Source of the DNA: Streptomyces olivochromogenes
Lineage (GTDB): Bacteria > Actinomycetota > Actinomycetes > Streptomycetales > Streptomycetaceae
DNA: 63,324 nucleotides
Direction: 5' to 3'
Assembly: GCF_021538895.1 (NCBI RefSeq)
Contig: NZ_JADDRL010000052.1
Location: 1 to 63,324, forward strand
Below the pieces are notes generated by a model. The model was not told where the DNA came from and ran no database searches. It saw only the letters and a list, made by a program, of their open reading frames with translations. The translations under genes and the position numbers were made by a program. Shown here piece by piece: positions 58,983 through 63,324 of this stretch (its first letter is position 1; the number at the start of each line of letters is the position of its first letter).

Positions 58983-60422
58983 GTGAGTGACACCCCATTC
59001 GGATTCGGCCTTCCGCCGGAGGAGCCGGAAGACGGCGACGAGGGCAAGAAGAAGGACCAGCAGAGCGGTGGTGAGCAGGGACCGGCCAACCCGTTCGGTT
59101 TCGGACTGCCCGGAGCAGGGGGCTTCGGTGGCCCCGGCGCGGACAATCCGCTCGCTGCCATGTTCGGTTCACTGAACCCCACCGACCTGGGCGCTGCGTT
59201 CCAGCAGCTGGGCCAGATGCTCTCGTACGAGGGCGGCCCGGTGAACTGGGACATGGCCAAGCAGATCGCCCGCCAGACGGTCTCCCAGGGCACGTCCGAC
59301 GGCGTCAAGGACGCGAGCGTCGGCCCCGCCGAGCGCACCGCGGTCCAGGAGGCCGTCCGCCTGGCCGACCTGTGGCTGGACGACGCGACGTCCCTGCCGT
59401 CCGGCTCCGGCACCGCCGTGGCGTGGTCCCGCGCGGAGTGGGTCGAGGCGACCCTGCCCGCGTGGCAGGAACTGGTCGACCCGGTCGCCGAGCGCGTCGG
59501 CGCGGCCATGGGCGACGTCCTGCCGGAGGAGATGCAGGCCATGGCGGGCCCGCTGATCGGCATGATGCGCTCGATGGGCGGCGCCATGTTCGGCACGCAG
59601 ATCGGCCAGGCCGTGGGCGTGCTCGCGGGCGAGGTCGTCGGTTCGACCGACATCGGCCTGCCGCTGGGCCCGGCCGGCAAGGCCGCGCTCCTGCCGGTGA
59701 ACGTCGAGGCGTTCGGCAAGGACCTGGGCGTGCCGAAGGACGAGGTGCGGCTCTATCTCGCCCTGCGCGAGGCGGCCCACCAGCGTCTCTTCGCGCACGT
59801 GCCGTGGCTGCGCTCGCACCTGTTCGGCGCCGTCGACGGATACGCGCGCGGGATCAAGGTCGACACCGCCAAGCTGGAGGACGTGGTCGGCCAGTTCGAC
59901 CCGCAGAACCCCGAACAGCTTCAGGACGCGCTGCAGCAGGGCATGTTCCAGCCGGAGGACACGCCCGAGCAGAAGGCCGCCCTGGCCCGTCTGGAGACGG
60001 CTCTGGCGCTCGTGGAGGGCTGGGTGGACGCGGTGGTCCACGCGGCCGCGAAGCCGCGTCTGTCGTCCGCCGACGCCCTGCGCGAGACGCTGCGCCGCCG
60101 CCGTGCCACGGGTGGCCCCGCGGAGCAGACGTTCGCCACGCTGATCGGCCTGGAGCTGCGGCCGCGCCGCCTGCGTGACGCCTCGCGCCTGTGGGCCTCG
60201 CTCACGGACGCGCGCGGGGTCGACGGCCGGGACGCCCTGTGGGCCCACCCGGACATGCTGCCGACGGCCACCGACCTGGACGACCCGGACGGTTTCGTGC
60301 ACCGCGAGCAGCTGGACTTCTCCGAGCTGGACAAGATGCTCGGCGAGGCGGCGAGCGGCTCCGGTGAGAAGCCGAACCTGAAGAAGGACACCGAGGACGA
60401 CAAGGGCGACGACACCGAGTGA
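58983..60422 (+). CDS. DUF2342 zincin-like protein
   Basis: The 479-residue protein has a disordered N terminus with two FGFGLP repeats (residues 4-10 and about 38-44), then a mainly helical zincin_2/DUF2342 domain. The putative zinc site is EAAHQRLF (ExxH inside LREAAHQRLFAHVPWL). The C-terminal tail is acidic and Lys-rich. The GTG follows GAGGA. Its stop overlaps the Nudix gene in GTGA. Related coenzyme F420-associated families exist in actinobacteria, but a role is not assigned here. Confidence 0.88.
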   Translation: MSDTPFGFGLPPEEPEDGDEGKKKDQQSGGEQGPANPFGFGLPGAGGFGGPGADNPLAAMFGSLNPTDLGAAFQQLGQMLSYEGGPVNWDMAKQIARQTVSQGTSDGVKDASVGPAERTAVQEAVRLADLWLDDATSLPSGSGTAVAWSRAEWVEATLPAWQELVDPVAERVGAAMGDVLPEEMQAMAGPLIGMMRSMGGAMFGTQIGQAVGVLAGEVVGSTDIGLPLGPAGKAALLPVNVEAFGKDLGVPKDEVRLYLALREAAHQRLFAHVPWLRSHLFGAVDGYARGIKVDTAKLEDVVGQFDPQNPEQLQDALQQGMFQPEDTPEQKAALARLETALALVEGWVDAVVHAAAKPRLSSADALRETLRRRRATGGPAEQTFATLIGLELRPRRLRDASRLWASLTDARGVDGRDALWAHPDMLPTATDLDDPDGFVHREQLDFSELDKMLGEAASGSGEKPNLKKDTEDDKGDDTE

Positions 60423-60946
60423 GCCTGCACGACGACGCGGTCCTCGTGCTGAAGGGCTTCGAGGGCCAGGAAGAGCTGTGCCAGTCCTACCTGGACCACT
60501 TGGCGGCGCATCCGGACGGCATGTGGAAGGCCTGCCACGCGGGCCACATCACGTCGAGCGCCCTGGTGATCGACCCGGAGCGCGGCCGTGTGCTGCTCAC
60601 GCTGCACCGGAAGCTGCGCATGTGGCTGCAGATGGGCGGCCACTGCGAGCCGGGCGACGCCACGCTGGAGGCGGCGGCGCTGCGTGAGGCGACCGAGGAG
60701 TCCGGCATCCAGGGTCTGACGCTTCTTGCGGGCGGCCCGGTCCGTCTGGACCGGCATCCGATCCCCGCGCCGTGCCACTGGCACTTCGACGTCCAGTACG
60801 CGGTCCTCGCGCCGCGCGACGCCGAGCACGCCATCAGCGACGAGTCGCTGGACGTGCGCTGGTTCGGCTACGACGAGGTGGCGCAGGTCGCCGACGAGTC
60901 GGTCGTACGGCTGCTGGAACAGACGCGCGCCAGGCTCGGAGCCTGA
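60419..60946 (+). CDS. Nudix hydrolase
   Basis: The 175-residue protein carries a Nudix box in GGHCEPGDATLEAAALREAT followed by EESGI, fitting Gx5Ex7REUxEExGU. It should hydrolyse a nucleoside diphosphate linked to another group; the substrate is unknown. Translation is coupled to the zincin-like gene by a 4-base GTGA overlap. Confidence 0.92.
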   Translation: MSLHDDAVLVLKGFEGQEELCQSYLDHLAAHPDGMWKACHAGHITSSALVIDPERGRVLLTLHRKLRMWLQMGGHCEPGDATLEAAALREATEESGIQGLTLLAGGPVRLDRHPIPAPCHWHFDVQYAVLAPRDAEHAISDESLDVRWFGYDEVAQVADESVVRLLEQTRARLGA

Positions 60947-60953
60947 GCCACGT

Positions 60954-60987
60954 GTAAGGGGCGGCCACATGGGCGGCCGCCCCTTAC
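60954..60987. terminator. Bidirectional terminator between Nudix and AIM24 genes
   Basis: A perfect 13-bp stem (gtaaggggcggcc with ggccgccccttac) with an 8-base loop lies between converging genes. Confidence 0.88.
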
Positions 60988-61004
60988 GTCGGATTACTGG
61001 ACGC

Positions 61005-61760
61005 TCAGCTCCAGACGTTGCCCTGGTTCTGCGCTCGCGCCCCGTGCTGGCCCATGCCGAACTGGGCGGCGAGGCCCTGGCCGATCTGGGCGTGCTGCGG
61101 CGGCAGCAGCTCACTGGGCTGGACGAGCGCGAAGCCGCTGCCCATGAAGCTGAGCTCCCAGCCCTCACCGGTGTTGCCGCGGCGCCGCCACACCCCGGAG
61201 GAGTGCGTCTGGGCCTGCATCTGCACCCGCAGCCCGGTGGACCAGGCGACGATCGCGTCGGCGTCGCAGTTGACGTACTTGTCCGGCGTGACCTGCATCA
61301 ACAGCGGCGCGCCCGAGGTCATCAGGGCGACCTTGCCGCGGCCGGTGATGTTGAGCTGGTACTTCCCGGACCCGGAGATGCCGTAGAGGCTGTCGACGGC
61401 GATGACCTCGTGGTGCAGCGAGGAGTCCATGGCGAGGACGTAGCTGCTGTCGACCGTCAGCCCGTCCTGCTCCACATCCATCACGTGGATGTGCTGGGCG
61501 AGGTTGGCGAGGTAGACCGTGCCCTGCCCGTGGCAGCGCATCAGGTCCAGGCCCTCGCCGGTGTAGGCACGCGCGCGTGCCTGGTTGTTGCTGCGGTACT
61601 CGGCGTCGAACTCGACGAGGCCCTGGTAGGCGACCATCGTCCCCTTGCGGGCGAGGATGTCGTCGTGGCCCTCCAGGACGACGCGCAGCATCTGCTTGTT
61701 CTGCAGGCTGTAGCGGTCCTGGTTCTGCGTGTCGTTGAAGGCGAAAAGCGGGCTCTGCAT
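61005..61760 (-). CDS. AIM24 family protein, paralogue 3
   Basis: The 251-residue protein is an AIM24 (DUF124-type) double-sheet beta protein. Family parts are MLRVVLEGHDDILARKGTMVAYQG, GLDLMRCHGQGTVYLA and LYGISGSGKYQLNITGRGKV. The C-terminal 40 residues are Gln/Gly-rich (QHAQIGQGLAAQFGMGQHG). Function in bacteria is unknown. It follows paralogue 2 after 18 bases. Confidence 0.9.
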   Translation of the reverse strand: MQSPLFAFNDTQNQDRYSLQNKQMLRVVLEGHDDILARKGTMVAYQGLVEFDAEYRSNNQARARAYTGEGLDLMRCHGQGTVYLANLAQHIHVMDVEQDGLTVDSSYVLAMDSSLHHEVIAVDSLYGISGSGKYQLNITGRGKVALMTSGAPLLMQVTPDKYVNCDADAIVAWSTGLRVQMQAQTHSSGVWRRRGNTGEGWELSFMGSGFALVQPSELLPPQHAQIGQGLAAQFGMGQHGARAQNQGNVWS

Positions 61761-61778
61761 GGTGACTCTGGCTCCCCC

Positions 61779-62459
61779 TCAGCCCCGGACCCGGAGGCGG
61801 TCGGTGCTGTCCTCGCTGGGCTGGACGACGACGATGCCCTGGCCGGAGAAGGCCATCTGGTAGGCCTCTCCGCTGCCCCGGCCGATCAGTGACTGCGCCT
61901 TGAAGCTGCGCTTGCCCTTCACCTTGAGGTTCGGGGACCAGGCGACGAGCGCGTCGGGGTCGACGTACGTCTCGTCCTCTCCGCCGCCGCAGTCGACGAC
62001 GATCGGCTTGCCCCGGGAGGTCAGGGCCACCCAGCCCTGCCCGGAGATCTTGGTGTTCCACAGGCCCTGTCCGGCGAACTTCGCCAGCCCCTTGACCCGC
62101 TCCACGCCCCAGGTGAGGTGCGCGTCGAAGGCGAGCAGGTTGGTGGCGTTGACGGAGATGCCGTCGCCGTTGAGGTTGATCACGACGACGTTCGCGCCGT
62201 AGTCGGCGAGGTAGAGCAGGCCGTCGCCGGAGCACTTCATCAGGGGCGCGCCCTCGCCGGTGATCCAGTCGCGGGCGATCTGCCGCACGGCGGGCGGGTT
62301 GGGCTCGTACTGGATGAAGCCTTCGTAGGCGACCATTGAGCCCACGCGCGCGAGGAGGTCGCTTCCGCTCTGCATGGCGACCTTCAGCATGTGGTTGCCG
62401 TGGTTCTCCATGCGAGCGGTGACGGGGGCGGGAGCGAAGCCCGCGAGTGGCTGGTTCAT
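61779..62459 (-). CDS. AIM24 family protein, paralogue 2
   Basis: The 226-residue protein shares the AIM24 core (MLKVAMQSGSDLLARVGSMVAYEG, PLMKCSGDGLLYLADYGANVVVI) with its neighbours and begins with a short MNQPLAGFAPAPVTARME. It lies 11 bases after paralogue 1 and 18 before paralogue 3, so all three are one transcript. Confidence 0.9.
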   Translation of the reverse strand: MNQPLAGFAPAPVTARMENHGNHMLKVAMQSGSDLLARVGSMVAYEGFIQYEPNPPAVRQIARDWITGEGAPLMKCSGDGLLYLADYGANVVVINLNGDGISVNATNLLAFDAHLTWGVERVKGLAKFAGQGLWNTKISGQGWVALTSRGKPIVVDCGGGEDETYVDPDALVAWSPNLKVKGKRSFKAQSLIGRGSGEAYQMAFSGQGIVVVQPSEDSTDRLRVRG

Positions 62460-62470
62460 GACGGGCTCCC

Positions 62471-63324
62471 TCAGACCTCGTACGGCTGGACGACGATGAA
62501 GTTGCCGGGCGCGCCCCGGAACTGCAGGTTGATGCTCTCCCCCGTGTCGCCCGGGTAGGCGTTGCGGCGCATCCGGACCTGGCTGGAGACGATCACCTGC
62601 GAGGCGGCCGACCAGGCGACCACCGCGTTGCAGTCGGCGAACGTGGTGGGCGTGACGGGCAGCACGACGGGCGTGCCGTGCGTCTTCACGACGATCGTGC
62701 CGGTGCCCTGGAACTGCATCGTGAACAGCGCGCCTCCGGGGATGCCGTGTCCCTCGATGCGACGGACCTCGTACTGGAGGCTCTCGTCGAAGGCGAGGAC
62801 GTTCTCGGCGGACACGCAGATCGCGTCGCCCTGGAGCTCGACGGGGTGCAGGTGCGTGGCGTCCTCGGCGAGGAACACCTGGCCCTGGCCGGTGCAGCGC
62901 ATCAGCTGCATCTCCTGGCCGGTCGCGTTGCCCACGATCCGGCCGGAGAATCCGGCGCCCTTGTAGCTGAAGTCGACCTTGCCCTGGTAGAGCACCATGC
63001 TGCCCTGGCGGGCCAGGACGGGCTGGCCGCCGATGCCGAGGTCGACGCGGACGAGCTTCTTGTTCTGCTGCGTCCAGCGCTGCCCCGTGGGCGTCTCCTT
63101 GAACTGCTGGAGCGCCGCGGTGACACCCGCACCGCCCTGGGGAGCGCCCTGCGGCACTCCGTAGGAGGCGGCCTGCTGGCCGGGGACCTGTCCGAACGGC
63201 GGCTGCTGGCCGTAGCCCGGGGGCGGGGTCGGCTGGCCGTATCCGGGCGGCGCGGGCGGCTGCTGTCCGTAACCGGGCGGCATCGGGGCCTGCGGCGCCT
63301 GCGGCTGGCCGTAGCCGGGCGGCA
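62471..63324 (-). CDS. AIM24 family protein, paralogue 1, with PPGYGQ-repeat N terminus (5' end beyond window)
   Basis: The AIM24 domain begins near WTQQNKKLVRVDLGIGGQPV and runs to the stop. It is preceded by at least 60 residues of Pro/Gly/Tyr/Gln low-complexity repeats (PPGYGQ units). The frame stays open to the window edge beyond the first internal ATG and still reads PPGYGQ, so the gene is cut there and its N terminus is outside. It heads the AIM24 cluster. In related species such proteins may start with another domain, which cannot be seen here. Confidence 0.85.
   Translation of the reverse strand, partial: PPGYGQPQAPQAPMPPGYGQQPPAPPGYGQPTPPPGYGQQPPFGQVPGQQAASYGVPQGAPQGGAGVTAALQQFKETPTGQRWTQQNKKLVRVDLGIGGQPVLARQGSMVLYQGKVDFSYKGAGFSGRIVGNATGQEMQLMRCTGQGQVFLAEDATHLHPVELQGDAICVSAENVLAFDESLQYEVRRIEGHGIPGGALFTMQFQGTGTIVVKTHGTPVVLPVTPTTFADCNAVVAWSAASQVIVSSQVRMRRNAYPGDTGESINLQFRGAPGNFIVVQPYEV

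Overview
The window is a 63.3-kb stretch of chromosome from a Streptomyces species. The very high GC content, GTG starts and gene content point to the genus. The gene order matches the well-known core segment that carries sigH, wblE, the das genes, nrdABS, the albaflavenone pair, sigR-rsrA, aroA and hisN in the S. coelicolor group. No insertion sequence, prophage, CRISPR array or plasmid origin was seen, so this is core chromosome with a few lineage-specific decorations.

Left part (0-12.7 kb): a two-gene encapsulin locus (an EshA-like shell protein with a cyclic-nucleotide-binding fold, plus a polyprenyl synthase carrying a repetitive N-terminal extension); a short amidase; a PLP deaminase-like enzyme; a Na+/H+ antiporter with a divergent zinc-finger protein; the stress module prsH-sigH; a lipid kinase; the iron-sulfur regulator wblE; and a PdtaS-like sensor kinase.

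Amino-sugar part (12.8-21.1 kb): a SIS-domain sugar-phosphate protein, nagB, the dasABC chitobiose importer with the intracellular hexosaminidase dasD, and the master regulator dasR. Five DasR-type operator sequences (dre) can be read here. One of them lies outside any obvious das or nag promoter.

Middle part (21.2-31.5 kb): a DUF3311/sodium-solute symporter pair, a GNAT acetyltransferase, then nrdAB and nrdS behind two tandem NrdR boxes and a cobalamin riboswitch, and the epi-isozizaene synthase/CYP170A1 pair of albaflavenone biosynthesis.

Right-middle part (31.5-49.3 kb): peptide deformylase, a TPR protein, two membrane HD-domain proteins, the thiol-stress pair sigR-rsrA with an exact SigR-type promoter, an alpha/beta hydrolase, a DNA-protein-crosslink (SRAP) protein, an M50 peptidase, aroA, rsgA, an SMR exporter, a TetR regulator, hisN, a secreted snapalysin-type protease, a PH-domain membrane protein, a CBS protein, and a catalase diverging from a Fur-family regulator.

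Right end (49.3-63.3 kb): two identical initiator tRNA genes flanking a large Sel1-repeat protein, a UPF0182 membrane protein, a PPA1309-like protein, a PDZ/Lon-type membrane protease with a 54-codon membrane microprotein upstream, moaE, an SDR protein, a DUF2342 zincin-like protein overlapping a Nudix hydrolase, and three tandem AIM24 paralogues, the last cut by the window edge.

The strongest candidates for something under-described are the encapsulin/prenyl-synthase pair with its decapeptide repeats, the eleven-unit hexapeptide array at the N terminus of the Sel1 protein, and several short regulatory structures (orphan dre, SD-sequestering hairpin before the SMR gene, perfect inverted repeat before the CBS gene).
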